Assembly: GCF_900102895.1 (NCBI RefSeq) | Contig: NZ_FNGD01000012.1 | Coordinates: 62,001 to 126,000 of the forward strand | Direction: 5' to 3' | Length of the DNA stretch: 64,000 nt | DNA from: Arthrobacter sp. ov407 | GTDB lineage: Bacteria > Actinomycetota > Actinomycetes > Actinomycetales > Micrococcaceae | In this document: positions 1-9,414 of the stretch, one piece after another | Position numbering within the stretch: the stretch's first letter is position 1 | Layout of the letters: each line of letters starts with the position of its first letter | Notes under the pieces: model-generated | What the model was told of the DNA's origin: nothing | Database searches by the model: none | The model's input: the letters and a program-made list of their open reading frames with translations, nothing else | Made by a program: the position numbers and the translations under genes

Positions 1-1631
1 TGATCGTCCAGAGTGATAAGACCATCCTGCTGGAGGTCGACCACGAACTCGCAACGGAGGCCCGGCACGCCATCGCGGCGTTCGCCGAGCTGGAACGGGC
101 CCCGGAGCATGTGCACAGCTACCGGTTGACGCCGCTGGGGCTGTGGAATGCCCGTGCGGCCGGGCTGGACGCCGAAAAAGTGCTGGACACCCTGCTCACG
201 TACTCCCGGTTTCCCGTGCCGCACTCCCTGCTGATCGACGTCGAAGAGACGATGTCCCGGTACGGCCGGCTCCGGCTGGAAAAGGACCCGCAGCACGGCC
301 TGGTCATGCGCACGTCCGACTACCCCGTGCTCGAAGAAGTCAGCCGTGCCAAGAAGATCGCCCCATTGCTCGGGCCGCGGATCGACGGTGAGACGGTGGT
401 GGTGCATTCCTCCCAGCGCGGCCAGCTCAAGCAGCTGCTGCTCAAGATTGGCTGGCCGGCCGAGGACCTGGCCGGCTACGTGGACGGCACGCCGCACCCC
501 ATCATGCTCAACGAATCCGGCTGGAAGCTGCGGCCCTACCAGCAACTGGCCGCGGAGAACTTCTGGGCCGGCGGCAGCGGCGTCGTCGTTCTTCCCTGCG
601 GCGCCGGCAAGACGCTGGTCGGGGCGGCCGCCATGGCCACAAGCTCCACCACCACGCTGATCCTGGTGACCAACACCGTCGCCGCGCGGCAGTGGAAGGA
701 CGAGCTCATCAAGCGCACGTCGCTGACCGAGGAGGAGATCGGCGAGTACTCCGGCTCCGTCAAGGAAGTTCGTCCGGTCACGATCGCCACCTACCAGGTC
801 CTGACCACGAAGCGCGGCGGCCTGTACCCGCATCTGGAGCTCCTGGACGGCAACGACTGGGGTCTGATCATCTACGACGAGGTCCACCTGCTGCCGGCGC
901 CGATCTTCCGGATGACGGCGGACCTGCAGGCCAGGCGCCGGCTGGGGCTCACCGCCACGTTGGTGCGGGAGGACGGGCGGGAGGGCGAGGTCTTCAGCCT
1001 GATCGGCCCGAAGCGCTACGACGCGCCGTGGAAGGACATCGAGAACCAGGGCTACATCGCCCCCGCCGATTGCGTGGAGGTCCGGGTGGACCTCCCCCGC
1101 GACGAACGGGTGGCCTATGCCATGGCCGAGGACGCCGACAAGTACCGCCTGTGCGCCACCTCCGAGACGAAGACCCGGGTGGTGGAAGAGCTGGTCGCCG
1201 AACACGCCGGCGAGCAGCTCCTGGTGATCGGGCAGTACATCGACCAGCTCGACGAGATCGGCGAGCGCCTCAACGCGCCGGTGATCAAGGGCGACACGTC
1301 GGTCAAGGAACGCCAGCGGCTCTTCGACGCCTTCCGCGCGGGCGAGGTGCAGACCCTGGTGGTGTCCAAGGTGGCCAACTTCTCCATCGACCTGCCCGAG
1401 GCGTCGGTCGCGATCCAGGTGTCCGGTTCGTTCGGTTCCCGCCAGGAGGAGGCCCAGCGCCTGGGCCGGCTGCTGCGTCCGAAGAAGGACGGCCGCTCCG
1501 CCCGATTCTACTCGCTCGTGGCCCGGGACACCCTGGATCAGGACTTCGCCGCGAAGCGGCAGCGTTTCCTCGCCGAGCAGGGCTACGCCTACCGGATCAT
1601 GGACGCCAAGGACGTCGGCACCGCCGGCTAG
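1..1631 (+). CDS. DNA repair helicase XPB-type, 5' end outside window
   Basis: The reading frame is open from the left edge (first full codon at base 3), so the start codon lies upstream and 542 residues are visible. It is a superfamily 2 DNA helicase of the XPB/ERCC3 type, expected to unwind DNA with ATP in repair. Visible motifs are Walker A PCGAGKT (bases 595-615), a DEVH box in IIYDEVHLLP (bases 868-897), the XPB signature VREDGREG, and the C-terminal helicase motif QRLGRLLRPKKDG. The N-terminal part resembles the DNA-binding extension of bacterial XPB proteins. A GTG at 111 is unlikely to be the start because conserved-looking sequence continues upstream of it. Confidence 0.93.
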   Translation, partial: IVQSDKTILLEVDHELATEARHAIAAFAELERAPEHVHSYRLTPLGLWNARAAGLDAEKVLDTLLTYSRFPVPHSLLIDVEETMSRYGRLRLEKDPQHGLVMRTSDYPVLEEVSRAKKIAPLLGPRIDGETVVVHSSQRGQLKQLLLKIGWPAEDLAGYVDGTPHPIMLNESGWKLRPYQQLAAENFWAGGSGVVVLPCGAGKTLVGAAAMATSSTTTLILVTNTVAARQWKDELIKRTSLTEEEIGEYSGSVKEVRPVTIATYQVLTTKRGGLYPHLELLDGNDWGLIIYDEVHLLPAPIFRMTADLQARRRLGLTATLVREDGREGEVFSLIGPKRYDAPWKDIENQGYIAPADCVEVRVDLPRDERVAYAMAEDADKYRLCATSETKTRVVEELVAEHAGEQLLVIGQYIDQLDEIGERLNAPVIKGDTSVKERQRLFDAFRAGEVQTLVVSKVANFSIDLPEASVAIQVSGSFGSRQEEAQRLGRLLRPKKDGRSARFYSLVARDTLDQDFAAKRQRFLAEQGYAYRIMDAKDVGTAG

Positions 1632-1698
1632 GGGGTGGGTGTCGCAACAGGCGCGGCCCATGCAACACTCATATGCCATTCAGAAAACTCCCAGAGTC

Positions 1699-1720
1699 TG
1701 GGAGCATCATGGGAACATGA
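1699..1720 (+). promoter_or_regulatory. Adjacent 11-bp direct repeats at response-regulator start
   Basis: TGGGAGCATCA (1699-1709) is followed directly by TGGGAACATGA (1710-1720), with 9 of 11 bases identical; the second copy includes the start codon. A hairpin CTCCCA-N5-TGGGAG (1688-1704) overlaps the first copy. OmpR/PhoB regulators often bind direct repeats of about 11 bp, so autoregulation is possible, but this rests only on the pattern. Confidence 0.3.
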
Positions 1721-2427
1721 AAAAGAACGGACCCGAAGCCAAGCTGCTCGTCGTCGATGATGAACCGAACATCCGCGAGCTGCTGTCGACGTCCCTGCGC
1801 TTCGCAGGTTTCGAAGTTGTCTCGGCCGGCACTGGGCGCGAGGCACTGGCCGCCGCGGAGGAGCACGCCCCCGACCTGGCAGTGCTGGACGTCATGCTGC
1901 CGGACATGGATGGATTCACCGTCACCCGCCGCCTGCGAGCCGCCGGCAAACACTTCCCCGTCCTGTTCCTCACGGCCAAGGACGACACCGAAGACAAGGT
2001 CACGGGCCTGACCGTCGGCGGGGACGATTACGTCACCAAACCCTTCAGCCTCGACGAGGTGGTGGCCCGCATCCGCGCGGTGCTCCGGCGCACGCAGCCC
2101 CAGGTCGACGACGACGCCGTGATCCGGGTCGACGACCTCCAGCTCGACGACGACGCCCACGAGGTCCGCCGCGGCGGCACCGTGATCGAGCTGTCCCCCA
2201 CCGAGTTCAAGCTCCTGCGCTACCTCATGCTCAACCCGAACCGGGTCCTGTCCAAGGCCCAGATCCTCGACCACGTGTGGGAGTACGACTTCAACGGCGA
2301 TGCCTCGATCGTGGAGTCCTACATCTCCTACCTGCGCCGCAAGGTGGATATCGATCCCGATGCCCCGGCACTGATCCAGACCAAGCGCGGCGTCGGCTAC
2401 GTTCTGCGGACTGCCGAGAAGCGCTGA
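1717..2427 (+). CDS. OmpR/PhoB-family response regulator
   Basis: This 236-residue protein has an N-terminal receiver domain (about 9-122) and a C-terminal winged-helix DNA-binding domain (about 138-232). The acidic pair is D14-D15, the phosphoacceptor is D58 in VLDVMLP, and the conserved T/K are T86 and K108 in VTKPF. The C-terminal half has the OmpR-family stretch LSPTEFKLLRYL and ends in TKRGVGYVLR. The ATG at 1717 is chosen because the receiver fold begins seven residues later. The histidine kinase starts two bases after its stop, so the two form one operon. The signal and target genes are unknown; the pair resembles TrcRS/PrrAB/TcrXY-type actinobacterial systems, but I cannot say which. 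Confidence 0.93.
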   Translation: MKKNGPEAKLLVVDDEPNIRELLSTSLRFAGFEVVSAGTGREALAAAEEHAPDLAVLDVMLPDMDGFTVTRRLRAAGKHFPVLFLTAKDDTEDKVTGLTVGGDDYVTKPFSLDEVVARIRAVLRRTQPQVDDDAVIRVDDLQLDDDAHEVRRGGTVIELSPTEFKLLRYLMLNPNRVLSKAQILDHVWEYDFNGDASIVESYISYLRRKVDIDPDAPALIQTKRGVGYVLRTAEKR

Positions 2428-2429
2428 CC

Positions 2430-3896
2430 TTGCTGCACCGCTGGAAATCGGCTTCGCTGCGGTCGCAACTGGTGGCCATCATGATGGCGCTCATGCTGGT
2501 GGCCCTCACGGCCACTGGCGCGGGCACGCTGACGCTGCTGCACAGCTTCCTGCAGGGACAGGTGGATGACAAGCTCCGGGCCGCCGTCGAATCCGTGCGG
2601 CTGGAGAAGTCCTTCACCCAGCTGCAGGAGACCAGCTCCACCGTTCCCACCGACTACTCCCTGATGCTCTTCAGCCCGGGCCTGCCGCCCCTTCCGTTCG
2701 GCGGCGACAAGGGCTCCCACCCCGCCATCAGCACCTTTTCCGCGGTCGAGGCCAGGCAACGCCAGCAGGTACCCTTCCAGGTCCGCGGCTCCGAGGGCGG
2801 CAACTGGAGGGTTGTGGCCCTGAGCGTCGTGGACAACAACCAGCGCAGCGCGGTCGTCGTGATCGGGCTGCCGCTGGACCCCGTCGATTCCGTGATGGAA
2901 CATGCCGCCCTGGTGGTGGTGGGGGTGGGCCTGCTGACGCTCGTGCTGGCGTTCTTCATTGCCACGTGGACCGTATCGCGATCCTTCCGGCCGCTGGCCC
3001 GGGTGGAGAAGACGGCCGCCGCGATCGCCGCCGGAGACCTCTCCAGACGCGTGGAAATCGAAAACCCCAACACCGAAGTGGGGAGGCTGGGCAGCTCGCT
3101 CAATGCCATGCTCGCGCACATTGAGACAGCGTTCGCCGCCCGGATGGCGTCCGAGGCACGGATGCGTCGCTTCGCCGCCGACGCCTCGCATGAACTGCGG
3201 ACCCCGCTGGTGACCATTCGAGGGTTCTCCGAGCTGTACCGGCAGGGGGCGCTGTCTTCTCCGGAAGACGTGGCCACGGCGATGGGGCGGATCGAAAGCG
3301 AAGCCAAGCGCATGGGAGCCATGGTGGAAGACCTGCTGCTGCTGGCCAGGATCGATGAGCAGCGCCCGCTGCAGCAGAAACCCGCGGATCTGCTGCTGCT
3401 GGCCAGCGACGCGGTGGTGGACTCCCAGGCGACCGACCGCAGCCGCACCATCACCCTCACCGGGCTTGACGGGGCGGCCCCCGCGCCCGCCCCGGTGCTG
3501 GGCGACGAAGCCAAGCTGCGCCAGGTGGTCAGCAACCTGGTCGGCAACGCCCTGCGGTACACGCCGGAGGGCACCCCGATCGAAATTGGCGTCGGGGTCC
3601 GGGCCGCACCGGACGGAGCACCGCAGTCCGTGATCGAGGTCCGGGACCACGGACCGGGCGTCCCGGACGACGAAGCGGCCCGTATTTTCGAGCGCTTCTA
3701 CCGGGCGGACACCTCCCGGACCCGGGAGACCGGCGGCAGTGGACTTGGCCTGGCGATCGTGGCCGCCATCGTCGGCTCGCATTCCGGGTCCGTGCGGGTC
3801 GGGGAGACTGACGGGGGCGGGGCCACACTGGTAGTCAGCATCCCGTACCTGAACGAAGACGCCACGGAACTGACCACGGCAGACTTGTCCACATAG
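2430..3896 (+). CDS. Sensor histidine kinase, HAMP/HisKA/HATPase
   Basis: Partner kinase of the upstream response regulator, 488 residues from a TTG two bases after that gene's stop. Two membrane segments (about 15-38 and 156-178) flank an extracellular sensor region of about 115 residues. A HAMP linker follows, then the phosphoacceptor H-box ASHELRTPL (His about 254). The ATP-binding domain shows an N-box (NLVGNALRYTPEG), a G1 box (DHGPGVPD) and a G2 box (GGSGLGLAIV). It should autophosphorylate on His and pass phosphate to D58 of the regulator. The TTG start is inferred from spacing and lack of an earlier start; internal ATG codons just downstream would truncate membrane segment 1. Confidence 0.92.
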   Translation: MLHRWKSASLRSQLVAIMMALMLVALTATGAGTLTLLHSFLQGQVDDKLRAAVESVRLEKSFTQLQETSSTVPTDYSLMLFSPGLPPLPFGGDKGSHPAISTFSAVEARQRQQVPFQVRGSEGGNWRVVALSVVDNNQRSAVVVIGLPLDPVDSVMEHAALVVVGVGLLTLVLAFFIATWTVSRSFRPLARVEKTAAAIAAGDLSRRVEIENPNTEVGRLGSSLNAMLAHIETAFAARMASEARMRRFAADASHELRTPLVTIRGFSELYRQGALSSPEDVATAMGRIESEAKRMGAMVEDLLLLARIDEQRPLQQKPADLLLLASDAVVDSQATDRSRTITLTGLDGAAPAPAPVLGDEAKLRQVVSNLVGNALRYTPEGTPIEIGVGVRAAPDGAPQSVIEVRDHGPGVPDDEAARIFERFYRADTSRTRETGGSGLGLAIVAAIVGSHSGSVRVGETDGGGATLVVSIPYLNEDATELTTADLST

Positions 3897-3984
3897 GAGC
3901 CGACGGCAGTGTCCGGCTGGTGCGCTGCCCGCTTACGCTCGGGATGTCCGGAAAATCCGGACGAGGCAGCCGCTCCCCCACAAG

Positions 3985-4049
3985 CCTTCACCGCAGACTC
4001 TCACCGCAAACTCTCACCACAGACCCCCACCGCTGACGTTCACCCTGCT
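3985..4049. repeat. Five 13-bp tandem repeats
   Basis: Units begin at 3985, 3998, 4011, 4024 and 4037 and share the core TCACCGCAGA; the first three are near-identical and the last two degenerate. The repeats end about 45 bp before the WXG100 gene. Because 13 is not a multiple of three, they are unlikely to be coding. Function unknown; they could be regulator sites or a slippage-prone spacer. Confidence 0.7.
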
Positions 4050-4094
4050 CCGCCGGGCCGCGGCTGCCTCCCCGAACATTCGAGAGGCATTCCC

Positions 4095-4382
4095 ATGAGC
4101 ATCATCTCCGTCGATACGGAACTCCTCCAGCTCAAGTCCGCCAACGTGCAGGCCACGGTGGAGCGGATCAGCGCGGACGTCCACGCCATGAAACGAGGGC
4201 TGGACGAACTCCAGGGCAGCTGGCGCGGCTCCGCGGCAACCAACTTCCAAACCCTGGTCGCCGAGTGGACGCTGACCCAGGGCAGGGTCGAGGCTTCCCT
4301 GGCATCCATAAATCTCGCGCTGAATTCCGCGGCCGCCACCTACGCACAGGCAGAACTGGGCAATGCGCAGCGGTTCACGTGA
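4095..4382 (+). CDS. WXG100-family (ESAT-6-like) protein
   Basis: Small 95-residue helical-hairpin protein with the family turn motif W-x-G (SWRGSAA, about residue 43) near its centre. There is no signal peptide and no cysteine. Family members are exported by type VII (ESX) secretion as dimers. The family length is about 100 residues, so it is complete. ATG 4095 is chosen because the family begins directly with the first helix; GAGAGG just upstream can serve as ribosome site. No ESX core gene (EccC, EccD) is in the window, so its exporter is elsewhere. It follows the two-component genes at about 200 bp and its promoter region carries 13-bp tandem repeats. Confidence 0.85.
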   Translation: MSIISVDTELLQLKSANVQATVERISADVHAMKRGLDELQGSWRGSAATNFQTLVAEWTLTQGRVEASLASINLALNSAAATYAQAELGNAQRFT

Positions 4383-4405
4383 GCCTCACGCGGTGTCACG
4401 CGGTG

Positions 4406-5488
4406 TCAGGCCTCGGGTGTGCCCTGGTGGAAGCGCAGCCGCCATTGCGCGCCTTCAAGGACCCACAGGGAGCTGCGCAGGGCTGATCCGTCGCGGGTGT
4501 GGCTGCGGTAGGTCAGGAGCACGGTCTTCTCGCCCAGCCGGTCCGCGCCCAACAGCTCCAGGTCCACGGGTCCGCCCGGGTTGTCCTCGAGCGACATCAT
4601 CATGGCGTCGCGGGTCCAGATCCGGCCGGAGCTGCCGATTTCGGTGAAGTCCGGATGGAGCAGGACGCCCGTGCGGCCCAGGTCCGCCCGGGTTTCCGGG
4701 CGGAGCAGTTCCCGCTCGAGGGACTCGACGACGGCTTCGGGGCTGGTCTCCGCCAGGGCCACGGCCGGTTCTTCTTCGAGTTCGCTGAAGAGGTCCGGTT
4801 CGTCGTAGGCCCCTGGTGCGCCAAAGAGTTCCTGCTGGCCCGAAGGCGCCGGGGCTGTCTGCGCCCGGGATGCGGCCTGCGGCGGGGCGGCCTGTGGTTC
4901 CGTCCGCGGGGCGGTCTGCGACGGGACGGGCTGCGGGGCGGCCTGCGGCATCGCGGAGCCCGCGCGGACTGCCGGCTGCGTCTTGCCCTCCGGCATCTCG
5001 CCCGCCGGCGTCCCGCCCTCCGGCGTCCCGAACCCGGGGCCCTGCCGGACGGCCACGGCCTGCTGGTACGCCGTAGCCGCTGCCCGGGCACGGACGTCTG
5101 CCGCTTCGTTGAGCTCGTGCCCAGCATGGCCCCGCACCCATTCGAAGGTGTACTTGCGGCCCACGAGCGCCTGGTCGATCTCCTTGAGGAGGTCCACGTT
5201 CAGCACCGGCTTGCCGTCGGCCTTGCGCCAGCCCTTGCGTTTCCAGCCCGGCATCCACTTGGTCACGGCGTTGATGACGTACTGGCTGTCGCAAAGGATC
5301 AGCAGGTCTTCCCCGGGTACGTGTGCCGTCGCCCGGAACAGGTCCAGCACCGCCATTAATTCGCCCTGGTTGTTCGTGCCGTGGGGCCATCCGCCGGCCC
5401 GCCAGCAGTCGTCATTCACGTACCAGGCCCAGCCGGCCGGGCCGGGATTTCCTAAGGCCGAACCGTCGGCCGCTGCTGTAATCGTCAC
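4406..5488 (-). CDS. RNase H-type protein with C-terminal DUF4440-like domain
   Basis: 360 residues in three parts. Residues 1-140 are an RNase HI fold with the acidic catalytic set D8 (AADGSA), E43 (GELMA), D67 (LCDSQY) and D131 (EAADVRA), so it should cut the RNA strand of RNA-DNA hybrids. Residues about 140-265 are a low-complexity linker rich in Gln, Ala, Pro and repeated GGTPA/GEMPEGK-like units. Residues about 265-360 look like a DUF4440/SnoaL-like domain (VLLHPDFTEIGSSGRIW, WRLRFHQG). The GTG at 5488 is preferred: it is preceded by AGGATAGG and starts exactly at the RNase H beta strand, whereas a longer frame to 5605 would run through the intergenic repeat array. The role of the extra domain is unknown. 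Confidence 0.85.
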   Translation of the reverse strand: MTITAAADGSALGNPGPAGWAWYVNDDCWRAGGWPHGTNNQGELMAVLDLFRATAHVPGEDLLILCDSQYVINAVTKWMPGWKRKGWRKADGKPVLNVDLLKEIDQALVGRKYTFEWVRGHAGHELNEAADVRARAAATAYQQAVAVRQGPGFGTPEGGTPAGEMPEGKTQPAVRAGSAMPQAAPQPVPSQTAPRTEPQAAPPQAASRAQTAPAPSGQQELFGAPGAYDEPDLFSELEEEPAVALAETSPEAVVESLERELLRPETRADLGRTGVLLHPDFTEIGSSGRIWTRDAMMMSLEDNPGGPVDLELLGADRLGEKTVLLTYRSHTRDGSALRSSLWVLEGAQWRLRFHQGTPEA

Positions 5489-5503
5489 TGACCTATCCTG
5501 CCA

Positions 5504-5710
5504 GACCCTGCCGACACCCACGCAACGCTCCCTCACCTCCGGCCCCCACCCACGCAACGCTCCCTCACCTGCCGTTTTCAGGTGAGGGAGCATTCGCAGG
5601 ATCACTGTGATATCTGAGGGGGCGTCGGCAAAATCGCTGCGACAACTGAGGGAGGGTCGGCTGGATCAGTGCGTTAAGTGAGGGAGGGTGTTTGGGCGGG
5701 GATGCGCTTA
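5504..5710. repeat. 32-bp-period TGAGGGAG repeat array around a palindrome
   Basis: Six degenerate 32-bp units, each beginning TGAGGGAG or TGAGGGGG. Four lie on the plus strand (5583, 5615, 5647, 5679) and two on the minus strand (read from 5567 and 5535). The two arms meet at a perfect 13-bp stem, GCTCCCTCACCTG (5559-5571) against CAGGTGAGGGAGC (5579-5591), with a 7-base loop. Spacing is exactly 32 bp throughout. The left end stops 15 bp before the RNase H gene and the right end lies just before the groEL terminator. Function unknown. Confidence 0.85.
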
Positions 5711-5713
5711 ACC

Positions 5714-5753
5714 GACGACGGCGGCCCCACCCGAAGGTGGGACCGCCGTCGTC
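5714..5753 (-). terminator. Terminator hairpin after groEL
   Basis: GACGACGGCGG-C-CCCACC pairs with GGTGGG-A-CCGCCGTCGTC across a 4-base loop, an 17-bp stem with one mismatch, 30 bp downstream of the groEL stop. There is no strong U-run on the minus strand, which is common in high-GC genomes. Confidence 0.75.
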
Positions 5754-5782
5754 GAACAGCCGGTGGAGGCTAGCGCGGGGGG

Positions 5783-7519
<1,737 letters not shown>

Positions 7520-7602
7520 TCAGGGATCTCACCCCAGCAAGGTGTTCCTTTAGCTCCTGGACCGGCTGCCCCACTTCGCGGCCGGGCGGACCGGGCGTTG
7601 TG

Positions 7603-7663
7603 TTAGCAGTCAGTGCGCTGGAGTGCTAACTCAATAATTAGCACTCCCCCGGGGAGAGTGCAA
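7603..7663 (-). promoter_or_regulatory. groEL promoter with CIRCE operator (HrcA)
   Basis: A CIRCE inverted repeat TTAGCAGTC-N9-GAGTGCTAA lies at 7603-7629, one mismatch from the consensus. A further perfect half-site TTAGCACTC follows at 7638-7646, so the middle GAGTGCTAA is flanked on both sides. On the minus strand, -35 TTGCAC (7663-7658) and -10 TAATTA (7640-7635) are 17 bp apart; the operator covers the -10 and the start point. CIRCE is the known HrcA repressor site in front of groE genes. Confidence 0.88.
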
Positions 7664-7715
7664 GCAGTGCCCGGCCCGAACCGCCCGCCACGCGGGCACA
7701 ATACGCTAGGAGCGA

Positions 7716-9053
7716 TCAGCCGCCGCTGCTGCTGGCCGTCTCCGTGCCGCTCATTGTGGGGAGGTTGTCCCCGCCGTAGGCATAGACCACGTAGTTCCCT
7801 TCGGTGATGTCGCCGTGGGAATCGAAGTTGATCCGCCCGGACTGGCCGTCATAGTCCGGGCGATTGCCTGCCCGGAGGGCGTCGACGCAGTTCTTGTAGC
7901 TCTTGCACGACTGGCTGGGCGGCTGGCTGGCGGGCTGGCCGCCCGCGGCATTTCCCCCTGCTGGCGCAGTTCCCCCGGAGACAGAGACGAGGGACGCCGC
8001 GATGGAGGTTCCGGCGTCGTCTTCGGCCGCGGCGGCAGCGACAGCGGCGAGGATGACGGCGTCGTACGTCTCAGCGCCAAACACCATGTCCTCCAGCCCG
8101 GGATCAACGGCAACAAGGTCCTTCTGGAAGGTGGCGGAGGGGAACACGCCGGGCAGGACCCCGCGTGCGCCGTCTAGCGCCCGCGTTCCCAGACCGGAAC
8201 CATACTTGCTGACTGCTCCGTCGCTGAGGACAAGTTTCTTCCCGGCCAGGCCGGCGTTGTTCAGTTCGGCGATGGCACCCTGCGCGCCATCGCGCGAGAT
8301 CAGGACGACGGCGTCGGGATTTGCGGACTTCGCTGTGGCGGCAGCCTGCTGTGCCTGGCCGGGAGTGAACTCCGCGTCCGCCACGACTTCCAGTCCGGAT
8401 TGTGTCGCAGCACCCGCGACAGCGGCGGCGACGTCCTTGCCGTATTCGCCTTCCTCATGCAGCACCGCCAGAGTCTTGGCGCCACCGTCTTTGACCAGCT
8501 TGGCGAGGACGGACGCCTGGGCGATGTCGGCCGCCGAGGTACGGAAATAGTAGCCGCCGCTCTTGTAGTTGCTGAGCGCGCTGGCCGAGTTGGCGGGCGA
8601 GATGACGGCCACCTTGGCGTTGGCCAGCACGTCGATCGCGGCAGGGGCACGGCTGGAATCTGTCGGACCGATCACCACGTCAGCCTTGGCGGCGACCAGC
8701 GCCTTCGCCTGGGCGGCGGTGTCCGTGCTGACCGTTTCCGGCAGCAGCTCCACCGGTCTGCCTTTGTGGCCACCGGCCGCGTTGATCTCCTTGACGGCGA
8801 GTTTGGCCGCCGCGAGCTGGGGGGCGTTGAGGAAGTTCTGCCGCCCAGTATTGTCCAGGATCAGGCCGATGCGCAGGGTGCCGTCACCGCTGGCGTCGGC
8901 GCTGGCCACGCGGGCGCTGCCTGCAGGGCCCAGGCAGCCCGTCAGGGCCACGGCGGCTAGTGTGCCCGCCGCCAGGGCGCTGCCCAGCGGCAAAGTTCCT
9001 CCCAGGCGCCCTGCCGCGGCCCGCGGGGCGTTCTTGACGGCAGCGAGTGCCAC
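7716..9053 (-). CDS. Periplasmic-binding-type lipoprotein (branched-chain amino acid type)
   Basis: 445-residue extracytoplasmic solute-binding protein of the Leu/Ile/Val-binding (PBP type 1) family. A signal sequence ends in a lipobox ALTGC (Cys about 40), so it should be a lipid-anchored surface protein. The mature part begins LRIGLILDNTGRQ, as in the family, followed by two alpha/beta lobes (ADVVIGPTDSSRAPAA, AKTLAVLHEEGEYGKDVAAAV). No permease or ATPase genes accompany it, so the transporter partner or sensory role is unknown. The GTG start overlaps the stop of the upstream cold-shock gene (TAGTG), which suggests translational coupling. A Gly/Ser/Gln/Pro-rich insertion is present near residue 355. 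Confidence 0.85.
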   Translation of the reverse strand: MALAAVKNAPRAAAGRLGGTLPLGSALAAGTLAAVALTGCLGPAGSARVASADASGDGTLRIGLILDNTGRQNFLNAPQLAAAKLAVKEINAAGGHKGRPVELLPETVSTDTAAQAKALVAAKADVVIGPTDSSRAPAAIDVLANAKVAVISPANSASALSNYKSGGYYFRTSAADIAQASVLAKLVKDGGAKTLAVLHEEGEYGKDVAAAVAGAATQSGLEVVADAEFTPGQAQQAAATAKSANPDAVVLISRDGAQGAIAELNNAGLAGKKLVLSDGAVSKYGSGLGTRALDGARGVLPGVFPSATFQKDLVAVDPGLEDMVFGAETYDAVILAAVAAAAAEDDAGTSIAASLVSVSGGTAPAGGNAAGGQPASQPPSQSCKSYKNCVDALRAGNRPDYDGQSGRINFDSHGDITEGNYVVYAYGGDNLPTMSGTETASSSGG

Positions 9054-9256
9054 TAGGCGGGCCGGACGCTTTCAGCCTGCGGGCCCTTTTCGCCCTCGCC
9101 GACTTCCAGCTCCACCCGCTGGCCCTCGTCCAGGGCGCGGTAGCCTTCCCCAACGATCGCGGACCAGTGCACGAAGACGTCGTTCTCATCACCGTCCACG
9201 GTGATGAAGCCGTAGCCCTTTTCGGCGTTGAACCATTTGACGGTTCCCAGTGCCAT
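9053..9256 (-). CDS. Cold-shock domain protein
   Basis: 67-residue single OB-fold protein that binds single-stranded RNA/DNA. The RNP1 motif KGYGFITV and RNP2-like motif VFVHWSAI are present, with the family start [17 protein letters not shown] 9256 is chosen over a GTG at 9265 because it matches the family start. The central region ([28 protein letters not shown] in two pieces) differs from the main CspA type. Its stop overlaps the start of the lipoprotein gene by one base. Confidence 0.95.
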   Translation of the reverse strand: MALGTVKWFNAEKGYGFITVDGDENDVFVHWSAIVGEGYRALDEGQRVELEVGEGEKGPQAESVRPA

Positions 9257-9340
9257 GGTGTCCACACTTTCAGCTAGCTTGCGTGCGGCCCACCTCGATG
9301 TGCGCCGCGGACTGCGAAGAGAAATCCGCAGATACTGTAC

Positions 9341-9367
9341 CCACAGCGTCCCCCCGGGACGCTGTGG
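9341..9367 (-). terminator. Perfect 12-bp palindrome, likely terminator
   Basis: CCACAGCGTCCC (9341-9352) pairs with GGGACGCTGTGG (9356-9367) across three bases. It lies about 50 bp after the LytR_C gene stop and before the cold-shock gene on the same strand. There is no U-run, so it could instead be part of the cold-shock promoter/leader. Confidence 0.5.
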
Positions 9368-9414
9368 CGGGCAGGTCTGCCGCCGAATAGTTATTGAGGC
9401 GTAACCGGAATTGG

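Noticed and set aside
5504..5710. CRISPR array (32-bp periodicity)
   Set aside because: Units adjoin without spacers, diverge inside, and appear in both orientations; no cas genes are present.
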